This document shows positions 37,519 to 47,200 of a stretch of 64,000 nt of DNA, one piece after another. The stretch comes from Ruminococcus sp. YRD2003. GTDB lineage: Bacteria; Bacillota; Clostridia; Oscillospirales; Ruminococcaceae. Every line of letters starts with the position of its first letter. Position 1 is the stretch's first letter. The DNA lies in assembly GCA_900109435.1 (NCBI GenBank), contig FNZT01000003.1, forward strand, positions 372,001-436,000, read 5' to 3'. The position numbers were made by a program, and so were the translations under genes. The notes under the pieces were generated by a model that did no database searches, was not told the DNA's origin, and saw only the letters and a list, made by a program, of their open reading frames with translations.

Positions 37519-38740
37519 CTTGTATGAGCTGTTTTCGGATTATGACAGGGAACTCCCCGAAATAGATGAGCAGCCCTGCAACACCGACCGCATCAGGCAG
37601 CTCGTGCTTGAAGGGACACAAAAAAAGATCCCCAAAAAGCATATCAAGCCAAAAATGTTCATCATCTGTGCTGCGGCTGTTATGACCGCTGTCACAGGTA
37701 TGACCGTCACAGCTGCAACTACCGACGGCTTCAGCCGCTTCCGCGATATCCTTCACAGGACTGAGCCGAGCGCAAACATGACAGGCGAGCTCCCGCTGTT
37801 GAACGGCGAGGATGTCAGCGGAATGGAGCGCAACATCTCCGAGAACCGTATAGTATTCACGGGCGAAGGCGATATGACAGTCTCGACCGCGGGTATGTAC
37901 TACGACAGGAACACTCTCATGCTCTCACTCGAGATGAAAGTCCGCGAAGGTATCACTGTTCCCGAAAATGTGGTAGTGATCGCTGATTTCAGCAAGCTCG
38001 GAAACGGTACAAGTACGGTGCTCACGGGGCAGAGCGGTCTCGCCAACACCGCAGCGCTCACGCGGAGCGATGACCCTTACACATATTACGCGACCTTCTA
38101 CCTGACATCGCAGGATATAGCGAACAGCAGAATAGGAGTGTCCATAAACAGGATCATCTCAGCAGACGACATATCTGATATTCAGAGCCGTATTATCGCC
38201 GAGCAGACCAAATGGAGAGAGGAATTCGGTTTCGGCACTCACACAGAAGATGAATGGAAACTTTACTGGAAAGAAAACGACTTTGATCTCCGTACAAGAA
38301 AACTGCTCGACGAGTATATACTCAAGTGCGACAGTATCATCGAAGGAGAGTGGACGGCAGAGCTCTATATCTCCGATGCAGATGAGGCTTCTGTATTCAG
38401 CAGGGACGGATTTACCGTCACCGCAGACACGCTCTCACTGACTCTCGACAACGACAGGGAGCTCTCCGAAACTGAAATCGCTGTACCCGTCGTGACTGCA
38501 AAAGACGGCTCGGTCATGTACGACGGAGGCACGCGAGAGAAAGAATGGTTCGCCGAAAACGGCATTATAAACGGACAAAACTCCTTCTGTTTTGCCAACA
38601 GGTTCTCAAACGTTTTCAGCTACTGCAAACCCGTCCCCGTCAGCTGTATCGAAAATATAAGTGTATACGTGTTTGAACTATCTGACGGCAGCCTTACCGC
38701 AGAGCGCCACATCATCTACGAAGCGGAGGAAGAAAAATGA
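37508..38740 (+). CDS. DUF4179-like single-pass anti-sigma factor
   Basis: A 410-aa protein with about 48 cytoplasmic residues, a membrane helix (KMFIICAAAVMTAVTGMTVTAA, about 49-70) and a large extracellular domain. The segment VTAATTDGFSRFRDI just after the helix and the later beta-rich domain match the layout of DUF4179 proteins, which are commonly encoded after ECF sigma genes in Firmicutes. Gene overlap with both neighbours (11 nt before, 4 nt after) puts it in a tight three-gene operon with a solute-binding lipoprotein. Ligand unknown. Confidence 0.82.
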   Translation: MKHNLYELFSDYDRELPEIDEQPCNTDRIRQLVLEGTQKKIPKKHIKPKMFIICAAAVMTAVTGMTVTAATTDGFSRFRDILHRTEPSANMTGELPLLNGEDVSGMERNISENRIVFTGEGDMTVSTAGMYYDRNTLMLSLEMKVREGITVPENVVVIADFSKLGNGTSTVLTGQSGLANTAALTRSDDPYTYYATFYLTSQDIANSRIGVSINRIISADDISDIQSRIIAEQTKWREEFGFGTHTEDEWKLYWKENDFDLRTRKLLDEYILKCDSIIEGEWTAELYISDADEASVFSRDGFTVTADTLSLTLDNDRELSETEIAVPVVTAKDGSVMYDGGTREKEWFAENGIINGQNSFCFANRFSNVFSYCKPVPVSCIENISVYVFELSDGSLTAERHIIYEAEEEK

Positions 38741-40152
38741 AAAAGGCAGCTTTATTTCTCGCAGCAGCTATGCTGACGTGCTCGGTATCGTGCAGCAGTA
38801 AGAACGTCAAAACATCATACGATGCAACCTCTCAGAGTCCCGCTGCAAATACAGATAACACTACAAGCGGCGAAAAGTCTCACATCACGATAGCAATTGC
38901 CGAGTCGCCGAATACGTGGCGCGGCTGGCAGCATATCGGGGACAGGATCGAAAAGCTGAACAAAAGCGACAGTCCTTACACCGTCGAAATAAAGCACTAT
39001 GAGTTCGATGAGGACGACTACAACGGAGATACCTCTATATCCAGACTTTCTATGGATATCCTCGCGGGCAAGGCTCCAGATGTCGTATCTGCTGCACCAT
39101 TTCAGCTCGACAAATTCAGCAGGCACGGCTACCTTACCGACCTCTCCCCTCTTATGGATTCGGGCTCGGGAATAGTGAAGTCGGACCTCCTTGACAACGT
39201 TATGGAAAGCGTCAATGAAGACGGCAAAACAAACGTCATCTACCCCGCATTCGATGTTTATACTGCCGCCGCAAAGCCTGAATTTGTCGGTGATAAGGAA
39301 AACTGGACGGTCGATGAGGCAATTGCTGCCTATAACAGCTTCAGCGGCGACTTTTTAGCAGATATGTTTACCAAGTATGACATTCGCCACTACTTCTTCA
39401 ACGGCGTTATGCTTGACAGTATTGACTGCAAGTCTCACACCTGCGACCTTGACAGCAGTCTCGTTCCCGTTCTTGATTTTCTCACGCAGCTGCCTCCGAT
39501 GGAGAAGCGTCTGGGCGACGGCACCGCTATTATAGGACAGATACACGACAACTCCGCTCTTGTCAAGGAGCAGCAGATCAGCGGTATCAATCAGTTCTAC
39601 GCAAGCGAGATCCTGCGCACATTCGGAAACGAACCGATGACCTTTGTCGGCTATCCGACAAATAACGGTAAAGGAAGCTATGCGGAGATATCCTGCGGAT
39701 TCGGGATAATGGAAAATTCTAAGCATAAAGAAGAAGCTTGGCAAGCCATCTCCGAACTGTTTTTCAGTGATGATTTTCAGCGTGAGATAAGCGACTACAG
39801 CTACGGAGTCCCTGTCAGAAAGAACACGCTTGAGAGTCTTCTTCACCCCGAGACGACATCCGATATCACGTCCGCAGAAGATGCTTCAGCCGGTGCGAAG
39901 CCACCGTTCGACACCTCAATAACTGCATCCGTCGAGGTGCCGAACGGAGAACTAATGAGGCTGAACAGCGAGCAGATCCGTCAACTTGGCGACTTTCTCG
40001 AAAACCTTGAGATAGACCCGTTCGTTGACCCCGCCATGGAGCAGATCATCAAGGAGGAGAGCGATTACGTTTTTGAAGGTGAACGCACGATAGATCAATG
40101 TGTAAATATACTTCAGAACCGCATCGAGCTTTACCTCAGCGAGTCACAGTAA
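38737..40152 (+). CDS. Orphan extracellular solute-binding lipoprotein
   Basis: A 471-aa lipoprotein (lipobox SVSC near residue 19) with the family 1 extracellular solute-binding fold: ITIAIAESPNTWRGW, MDILAGKAPDVVSAAPFQLDKF, GYLTDLSPLMDSG and a C-terminal CGFGIMENSKHKEEAWQAI segment typical of sugar-binding proteins. It overlaps the anti-sigma gene by 4 nt (ATGA). No ABC permease or ATPase gene is nearby, so it may deliver a ligand to the anti-sigma ectodomain instead of a transporter. That role is inference; sugar specificity cannot be read. Confidence 0.88.
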   Translation: MKKAALFLAAAMLTCSVSCSSKNVKTSYDATSQSPAANTDNTTSGEKSHITIAIAESPNTWRGWQHIGDRIEKLNKSDSPYTVEIKHYEFDEDDYNGDTSISRLSMDILAGKAPDVVSAAPFQLDKFSRHGYLTDLSPLMDSGSGIVKSDLLDNVMESVNEDGKTNVIYPAFDVYTAAAKPEFVGDKENWTVDEAIAAYNSFSGDFLADMFTKYDIRHYFFNGVMLDSIDCKSHTCDLDSSLVPVLDFLTQLPPMEKRLGDGTAIIGQIHDNSALVKEQQISGINQFYASEILRTFGNEPMTFVGYPTNNGKGSYAEISCGFGIMENSKHKEEAWQAISELFFSDDFQREISDYSYGVPVRKNTLESLLHPETTSDITSAEDASAGAKPPFDTSITASVEVPNGELMRLNSEQIRQLGDFLENLEIDPFVDPAMEQIIKEESDYVFEGERTIDQCVNILQNRIELYLSESQ

Positions 40153-40181
40153 ATGAAATATGAAATTCGGAACGCTGCGCT

Positions 40182-41015
40182 TTGAGTTCGCTCAGGTATA
40201 CATGGCTCCTCATACTGGATTTTGCGATCTGGATAATAGACACTGCGATATTGGAGCAATGGTATCATCTACGACGGGCAGGCGCTCCATGCAAGCAGAA
40301 CGCCGACGGCTCACGCTCAAAGACGTGGGAAGAACTCCCGAACGCAAACGCGGCTGACTACACGGCGCCGTCGATTTCTGAGGAGCAGGGAAGAGCCATT
40401 GAACAGAGGAATCTTGCACAAGTCAGAGGACTGAAAATTAACAATTCATCTATTGACATTTCTACAGAAAATGATAAAATAAGAAATATAAAGATAGATG
40501 ATGCTCGAGCCGCAATACAAGGTACAAAAATAAATGATAATGTGATAAAAACTATCATTGATGTTCTAAGTGAAGATGATAGCCAATACTTATTTGATGA
40601 GATTGCTGTTGTAAAAGAAGATTATAGGATCATAATGCAAACCGATCCTGTGAAAAAAGGAACATTTTTTGATATTCGTCTGAACCTTAATGAAAACTTT
40701 TTAGGTGGGAAGACGATAGATGAACTTGACAGTGAAATTTTTAATTCAAAAGTTACTGTTTGTAATTCGTTCCGAGAAGCAATAATACACGAAAAGTACC
40801 ATGCAAAACTTATCAACGGATTAAATCAAGGTCAACTCGACGCTATATATGAAGAACTGTCAGAAATAAATATTGATGGTATCAGTAAAACTGCTTTCAA
40901 AGACGGAAACGAATGTATTGCTGAGGTAGGTGTATTATTTGAACGTGGTGAAACAGATGACTTACCTGAAGAGGCACGCAAAATATTCAATAAATACATA
41001 GGAGGACTGTTATGA
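40182..41015 (+). CDS. Phage-like protein remnant with HExxH motif
   Basis: Open frame of 277 codons beginning at a TTG without a clear RBS; the true start is doubtful and the 5' part may be fused debris. From about codon 80 the DNA becomes markedly AT-rich compared with the neighbours. The C-terminal half contains REAIIHEKYHAKLINGL, an HExxH zinc-peptidase-like motif, with a possible third ligand in NECIAEVGV. The upstream part (SRSKTWEELPNANAADY) resembles tails of phage head-associated proteins, but this is a weak recollection. It overlaps the next gene by 4 nt. Likely a cargo or structural remnant of a lost prophage. Confidence 0.5.
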   Translation: MSSLRYTWLLILDFAIWIIDTAILEQWYHLRRAGAPCKQNADGSRSKTWEELPNANAADYTAPSISEEQGRAIEQRNLAQVRGLKINNSSIDISTENDKIRNIKIDDARAAIQGTKINDNVIKTIIDVLSEDDSQYLFDEIAVVKEDYRIIMQTDPVKKGTFFDIRLNLNENFLGGKTIDELDSEIFNSKVTVCNSFREAIIHEKYHAKLINGLNQGQLDAIYEELSEINIDGISKTAFKDGNECIAEVGVLFERGETDDLPEEARKIFNKYIGGLL

Positions 41016-41200
41016 TTATTACATCTGACTGTGACTATTGTAAGAATTGTACTGGTTTCAAAAATGGACATGGTATATGTAAAGCTTTTCCTAACGGAAT
41101 ACCTTATGCCCACATGGATAAAGATTTGAAAGCATTAAAGGAATGTAACAACGGAGTAGGCTTTGAACCAAAGAACAGTAACAATGAACCGTCTAAGTAA
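41012..41200 (+). CDS. Small cysteine-rich phage-type protein
   Basis: A 62-aa protein with paired cysteines (CDYCKNC, then ICKAFPNGIP and ECNNGVGF). The CKAFP-x-GIP core is a pattern seen in small proteins of Firmicutes prophages. AGGAGGACTGTT gives a good RBS and it overlaps the preceding gene by ATGA. AT-rich like its neighbour. A hairpin overlapping its end (41187-41215) should terminate the transcript. Confidence 0.65.
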   Translation: MIITSDCDYCKNCTGFKNGHGICKAFPNGIPYAHMDKDLKALKECNNGVGFEPKNSNNEPSK

Positions 41201-41215
41201 TTAGGCGGTTTTCTT
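41187..41215 (+). terminator. Terminator after the phage-type gene pair
   Basis: AACCGTCTAA pairs with TTAGGCGGTT (one G-T pair) around GTAA, followed by TTCTT. Confidence 0.75.
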
Positions 41216-41242
41216 ATGCCTGCTTGAAAGAGGTGTTGATGT

Positions 41243-41539
41243 GTGGCGAAACCTAATGTACGCCCTGACCATAACGGCACTCAGAGGGCGCAGTTCAACA
41301 GCAACAAGAAAAAGATATACGCGACGCAGACGGTCTGCGGTATCTGCGGGAAGCGAGTAGACTTCAAGCTGAAATTTCCACACCCGCTCTCGCCGTGTAT
41401 TGACCACATAATTCCTGTCGCGAAGGGCGGCGACCCTTCAGACATTTCCAATCTTCATACTGCACCTGATATCGTCGGTGGCATTGCTGATCGAGGACGA
41501 GCCTGCCGACGATACCGAGTACGCTCGGGAACACGTTGA
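41243..41539 (+). pseudogene. Truncated HNH endonuclease (phage remnant)
   Basis: GTG start after AAAGAGGTG. The first 75 residues look like a phage HNH protein: RAQFNSNKKKIYATQ, the CGICGK zinc knuckle and CIDHIIPVAKGGDPSDISNLH. After NLH the expected second half of the motif (H..CN..K) is replaced by unrelated sequence, so the active site is incomplete and the gene appears broken by deletion. Confidence 0.7.
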
Positions 41540-41600
41540 CCGCAAAGCACTGGCGAAGGAGCTCAGGAAAAATGAAGAACTTGGTATGCACATGGGGTAA
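41478..41600 (+). pseudogene. C-terminal fragment of a second phage gene
   Basis: In a different frame from the HNH fragment, a 40-codon reading frame with coherent charged sequence (IEDEPADDTEYAREHVDRKA...) runs to a TAA at 41598-41600. It looks like the tail of another phage gene fused to the HNH gene by deletion. The following 41601-42018 holds no gene, only hairpins at about 41607-41631, 41788-41818 and 41897-41918. Confidence 0.45.
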
Positions 41601-41896
41601 CGAAACGTGACTCCTCGATATAGGGAGTCACCTTAAACACGACGTCAGCTCACGGTAAACAAATCGTTCACCATCTTGCACCTGCCCTGAATCAGAGCGG
41701 GTGTGAACGAAAAATTTATCCCTTTGTAACACATTGACCGATATCGAGCCCGAGATGAGCTGAAGCAACGAAATATAGCAATAAACAGCCGTGGGAAACT
41801 CCCCTGCGGCTGTTTTTTCTCGGCATACGCATTACCATAACTTATGTGCGAAAGTTTGCATAGTGACAACATAGGTAAACAAGTTGGCAAAAGAAA

Positions 41897-41918
41897 AAAG
41901 CTCGATAAATCGAGCTTT
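41897..41918 (-). terminator. Hairpin left of the tRNA-Leu 3' fragment
   Basis: AAAGCTCGA pairs with TCGAGCTTT, with a T-run on the minus strand. It could be the original terminator of the tRNA gene whose 3' part survives at 42019-42072. Confidence 0.6.
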
Positions 41919-42018
41919 CCAATGTGTTATCTATACGAAACAGATGAATTTCATGCGCGGAAAACAATTCGCGTCCCAGAAAAACTGAGACGCGAAACTG
42001 CGTGCGCCCGCTCGGCGC

Positions 42019-42072
42019 TGGTGCGGATAACAGGACTTGAACCTGCATGTCCTTGCGAACATATGGACCTGA
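42019..42072 (-). repeat. tRNA-Leu 3' fragment (left attachment-like repeat)
   Basis: Perfect 54-nt copy of the 3' part of the tRNA-Leu gene at 48887-48973, beginning with the CCA complement and ending within the anticodon loop. The 5' half is absent, so it is not a functional tRNA. Confidence 0.9.
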
Positions 42073-42145
42073 GGGATATGTTACATTAGTGAAAAAATAG
42101 CTTGTATATTATGACCTTTTTTACTTATGTCCGATCAATTTAAGA

Positions 42146-43903
42146 CTACGGCTTGCTCTTCAGCTTTTCGCGGAACTCCGAAAGAGTTATCCCCTCGTGC
42201 ACCTTGAACTGCTTGGCAAAATGCGCATATGACGAATAACCGCACAGCTCCGCTGCCTTTGTGAAAGTGAGGTCTTCACTGAAGAGGAGTTCCTTCGCCT
42301 TCATTATGCGAAAATCTATCAGCTCTTCAAATATGCTCTTCCCGAAACATCTCTTATATGTTCTCTGCAAATAGCTTCTGCTGACGTGTGTCCGTCTGCA
42401 CAATTCCTGCACGCTCCAGTCTATTTCAGGATTCTGCTGCATCTCCTCACGTATCTGCACAAGCTTATTGTAAAGCTGGGGATTCTCAGTGTTTCTTACA
42501 GCATCCCTTCCATTTGCTCCGAGTTTCACTTTCTCCTCAAGCTGCTCGAAGGCAAGGCACAGATAGCTGATAAGTGTGCAGTATTCCGACTGATAGCAGC
42601 AAGGCAACCTGCCGAATGACAACGCTGCTATACCAAATTGCCGCTCGTCCATATGCAGAAGTGAAAGATAATATGCGCTCGGATGCTCCGGATCATTCGT
42701 CAGATAAGAAATGATGTCCGACTGCTTCATCGGGGCATCCTTAATTCCGCCGCTTTTTCCTGCCCTGTCAGTCCAGAGTACCTCGCAGAAGTCAGCGTGA
42801 GCCGGGAAATGAGTATGCGGCTCCAGCGACCTTAGATAACGGTCTGTCAGGAATATGCGGAAATCTCTCCAATGGCAGACGAGATAGATCCTGCTTGCGA
42901 TAAGATATAGCAGGTCATAAAGCGTATTTGTATGGATAAGCTCAAACAGTACCTCACTGTGATAGAACCACTCCTTGTATCTTGAGACGAGGTGTCTCTC
43001 GCGGCGGCTTTTCTCTGTCTGACGCTGAACCGGAACACAGCCGCAGCTGTGCCCTATCTGTATCTGAGCGTTCCTTGAAGGTGCTCTGCGGCAGTTCCTT
43101 CCGGTCATGAACGTGTAAAGACGTCGGAAGGCGTCGATACCGAGCTGATAGCAGCTTTTCGGAAATGTCGTGAGACTCACGTCGCTCTGTGGATCGTCGA
43201 GATAGCCGTCAAAGCCTGTTACTGCAATATCAGACGGAACGTTGATACCTGCCTTGCTGAGAGCGGCGATCAGAGAATCTGCCATAATATCATTGGCACA
43301 GACTACCGCTTCCGGCATCGCAAGCTCTCCGCTGATGAGACGCTGCGCATATTCTACCGGAGCATTCCGCCAGAAATCTCCGTATGTATAGTATGTATCA
43401 TCGTAATAATATCCGTGCCGCTTCATAACGCTGAAATATGCCTGTAGCCTGTCCTCAGCCTGAGAAGTGCCTTTGGTTCCGGTCAGGCAGTATATCTTTT
43501 TGTGGCCGTGAACTTGTATCATATGCTCGATAAGCATGGCAAAAGTCTCAGGGTCATGGGAAACGGTGTTCTCAAAAAAAGGGTGTTCACGTGCGTCCAG
43601 CATCATAACCGGCTTTCCGGTGCGTTTGAGAAGAGTATCGAGCTTCTTCTGTATCCCGAAGTGGGCAAAAGCATTCTGATCATAGATGAATCCGTCGAGA
43701 TCCGGAAGCTCTATCAGCTTGAAAATATCAGCTTCATGTTCTATATGAGGTGATATGGGCTCCTGAAAATTATTTCTTGCTGCAAGCACGATGACATTGC
43801 AGTCTGCGCAGTTGCTCTGAGCAATGACACCGCATATCATCTCAGCTATATAATCGCGGTAGCATTCCGCTGTGACAACTCCGACGGTCAGCCTTTTTTT
43901 CAT
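42146..43903 (-). CDS. AraC-family regulator with LacI-type sugar-binding domain
   Basis: A 585-aa transcription factor. Residues about 1-270 form a periplasmic-binding-protein-like sensor as in LacI or XylR (LTVGVVTAECYRDYIAEM, FIYDQNAF, VCANDIMADSLIAALSKAG, IAVTGFDGYLDDP). A middle region of about 200 residues of unknown fold follows. The C-terminal 100 residues are a double helix-turn-helix AraC domain (WSVQELCRRTHVSRSYLQRTYKR, LTFTKAAELCGYSSYAHFAKQFK). It is divergent from the beta-helix protein gene and probably controls it in response to a pectin-derived sugar (inference). Rich in CCGG. Confidence 0.9.
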   Translation of the reverse strand: MKKRLTVGVVTAECYRDYIAEMICGVIAQSNCADCNVIVLAARNNFQEPISPHIEHEADIFKLIELPDLDGFIYDQNAFAHFGIQKKLDTLLKRTGKPVMMLDAREHPFFENTVSHDPETFAMLIEHMIQVHGHKKIYCLTGTKGTSQAEDRLQAYFSVMKRHGYYYDDTYYTYGDFWRNAPVEYAQRLISGELAMPEAVVCANDIMADSLIAALSKAGINVPSDIAVTGFDGYLDDPQSDVSLTTFPKSCYQLGIDAFRRLYTFMTGRNCRRAPSRNAQIQIGHSCGCVPVQRQTEKSRRERHLVSRYKEWFYHSEVLFELIHTNTLYDLLYLIASRIYLVCHWRDFRIFLTDRYLRSLEPHTHFPAHADFCEVLWTDRAGKSGGIKDAPMKQSDIISYLTNDPEHPSAYYLSLLHMDERQFGIAALSFGRLPCCYQSEYCTLISYLCLAFEQLEEKVKLGANGRDAVRNTENPQLYNKLVQIREEMQQNPEIDWSVQELCRRTHVSRSYLQRTYKRCFGKSIFEELIDFRIMKAKELLFSEDLTFTKAAELCGYSSYAHFAKQFKVHEGITLSEFREKLKSKP

Positions 43904-44116
43904 TGGCTGCTCCCTCCCTTCCCGTTCACATTATAACATATTATTCCATAAATGGCAACAGGTACAGAAAAGTGATCCGTTGCAGTACATCTTTGCCAAG
44001 ATACCGTTGATGCCGCCATACTGATATGTGATATTATGAATAAGGACACAACACGATCCGACATATCATTATGCGCTTTTATGTGAAATTGTCTCATAGC
44101 GTGATACAATAGAATC

Positions 44117-44145
44117 TTGCTAATCGAAGCGTATTCGATTATAAT
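44117..44145 (+). promoter_or_regulatory. Promoter with palindromic operator before the beta-helix protein gene
   Basis: TTGCTA (44117-44122) and TATAAT (44140-44145), spacer 17. The perfect palindrome AATCGAA-GCGTA-TTCGATT (44122-44140) fills the spacer, a typical repressor site. The divergent 43904-44210 region shows nothing else clear. Confidence 0.7.
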
Positions 44146-44210
44146 AGTTACAGGTGGATAATATGCAGATATTTACTGCAAGTAATACGACCGCAGAAAG
44201 GAATTGGGAA

Positions 44211-47200
44211 ATGAAAAAACGCATCTCAGGCATTCTAAGCCTTGCAATGGTACCGGCTCTGCTGTGCAGCTATGCCGGTATCGCAACTCCGGCAAACACC
44301 GGATTTATGAATACGATAAAGGCTGAAGCAGCCGAAATCAGCGGAAGGGTGCTATACGTTGCAGAGAACGGAAACGACTTCTCCGGAAACGGCTCTTCTG
44401 AAAATCCGTACCGCTCCATAAAAAAAGCCGCTGAAGAAGCTACAGCCGGCACGACCGTACTTATCCGTCCCGGCACCTACATCGAGGACGACATCAGACC
44501 GAAGGAATCAGGAAAAGTCGATGCAATGATAGTTTTCCGTCCCGAAAAGACATCTGACATCGGCAAGGTCATAATCAAGCACAAGGACGTTTTTGACGGC
44601 TCCTCCGTTACTCCGCAGGTGCGCGCTCAGTGGCTTCAGGACACCGGATGGAAGGAAGCAGAGGTACAGCACTATGACAATGCCGGTATCGAATACTCTA
44701 TCGCCGGACGCAAAAATCAGCTTACTGACGTTTTCAATCTCTTCGGACGTGATTATATATGGATAGAAGGCTTCGTTTTCGAGGATTACAAGTATGCCCG
44801 CAGCACCATTGATATTATGGGCAGAGGAAATGTCGTTCTGAATAACCAGTTCAAGAATATCGGCTGTGTTTACAACGCACCGTGGTCGTGGTCAGCACAG
44901 GGCGTATACCGTCCCGATGTTACCATTCCGGTAGCAGGACCCGATAATGTTATCCGCAACAACTACTTCGAGAACGTATACGGCGAGACTCTCTGCTATG
45001 ACAATCATTCGCAGAACTGCATAATCTCCGAAAACACGTTTATCGGCGCTATCGGTAAAAATGCGGGTGCAGGCGGTGCAGAGTCGTCCACTCTCGGCGG
45101 AAGAGCTGACGGCAACAGAAATAATGCCTTCGCCTTCAACTACTCCGGCGGCTCGGTGAACGGCGGTACTATCTGGCTCGATATAAGTGTCCGCGATTTT
45201 ACTGCTGTCAGAAACGTTGCGCACAACACCGCATATTTTATGTTCAACGAATCGGAATGCACGCGTAACTGGGCATATGAGAACATCGTCTACAATAAGC
45301 CTCTTGATGCGAACAAGCGTATGCCTGTCAGCTCGGAATACTTTATGAATTTCCCGGCACAGCGCATCGAATCCGGACTCTTCTCCGCCTTCTGGGACAC
45401 CGGCTCGACATGGGACGCAAGATGGGTCAACAACGTAACATACAATCTGAAAAACGGTATCTCTCTCGATCGCTCATGGAACAACGAGGTGAGAAACAAT
45501 ATCGCCTATGAAGACGAAAACAGTATGTACAACAGAAATGACACCGTCGGTCTTCTCGTCAAGGAAACCTCAGTTAACGGCTTCCACGCATGGCACGGTA
45601 TCGACCTGAAAGGCGGCGGCTCAAATATCTTCCGCAGCAATCTCTGGTATTCAGCACGAAAGCCTACCTACGTCCGCTATATGGACCCGTCGCAGCCGTC
45701 GATTACGGTGGACGCATTCAACAAGCAGATAGGCTCAAAAACCGAACTTGCACAGGACCCGATGTTTGAAAATGCTGCTGCTTACGATTTCAGACTGAAG
45801 GCAGGAAGTCCTGCTATAGGCTCCGGAGACAACGGTGTTGACCGCGGCGCATACGCAGTATATCCCAAAACTGATGTCGGCTGCAACATGAGCCTCGGAC
45901 TCACGGAAGATGTGAATGTGAGCTTCTCGGCTCTGAATTCCTCCGCAAAGCCCGGCGATGTCATAGAGCTTGAACTGAAGCTCAGCAAGCCTGCCTCGGG
46001 CAATATGGAATTTGAAGTTACTCCTGTTGCCGGCGATGCAAGAGTCGATAAGGATTTCAGCTTCGTTGACGACCCGAAGGTCACATTCCGCTCCGGCGAT
46101 ACCTGCAAGACAGTCCGTGTGAAGATACTTGAAGGCTACGACCTCGACCAGCTCCTCGTTTTCCGCCTCACACCTGCCGGCTCAACCAAGCTTGAGGCAG
46201 TCGGCGCAAGAGATATGCATCTTATAAGGATAGCCCGTGCAGAAAAGCGCGTGCTCGTGCTCAATAATGTCGGCGATTCTATGGGAACATCCGTCGTTGA
46301 GTATCATAAGCCCGGCGAGCTCGTCACTATCGACGCTAAAACAAGACCCGGCTACACATTTGACGGATGGCAGGTAGGAATAGACGCAATGGACTTGACT
46401 CCTGTCAGCGCTGACGGCACTCGCTCCACGTTTATAATGCCTGAGTACAATCAGCGGATACAGGCAAAATGGAAGCTCAACGGCGGCCGTGTGAATGTTG
46501 CAGGACTGCGGCTTGATAAAGAATCGCTCGCACTGAACGCCGGTGATTCATCACAGATAAAGGCTGATATATTCCCCGATAATGCCACTGATAAGGTCGC
46601 GCTGTTCACATCGTCGAATCCCCTCGTTGCAGCCGTAGACAGCAAGGGCAATGTTACCGGATTATCAGAAGGTACTGCCGAAATAATCGTAAGAACACTT
46701 GAACCGAGCGATAAACAGTTCACAGCAAAATGCAGAGTAACGGTAACAGGAACGCTTGCACCTGCCGGCGATGTCATCGAAGCAGAGGATTTCAACGATC
46801 AGTCCGGCATCGACATCGAGAGCTGTAACGAAGGCGGAAGGGATGTCGCTTACATTGAAAACGGCGACTATATCGGATTCAAGGGCGTCAATTTCGGCAG
46901 AGGTGCAGAATCTATCAACCTCCGCGTTGCTTCTAACGGAAGCAGCGGTGCGGTAGAAGTACATCTCGGCTCGCCGGACGGAAAACTCATCGGCAGTATG
47001 GATGTCAGTGAAACAGGCGGCTGGCAGAGCTGGACTACGCAGAAGTGCAGGATAGACAAGACAACCGGCGTGAACGATGTATATTTTGTTTTCAAGGGCG
47101 GCGAAGGATACCTGTTCAATCTCAACTGGTTCAGCATCAATTATCCGTACGAGAACGACAGTCTTTCAGGCGACGTCAACCTTGACGGCGAGGTGACTAT

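Noticed and set aside
40160..40357. 65-codon frame overlapping the phage-like gene
   Set aside because: Overlaps a longer frame with better protein-like sequence; Arg-rich shadow composition.
42019..42072. A second tRNA-Leu gene
   Set aside because: Only the 3' 54 nt are present; no acceptor 5' strand or D-arm.
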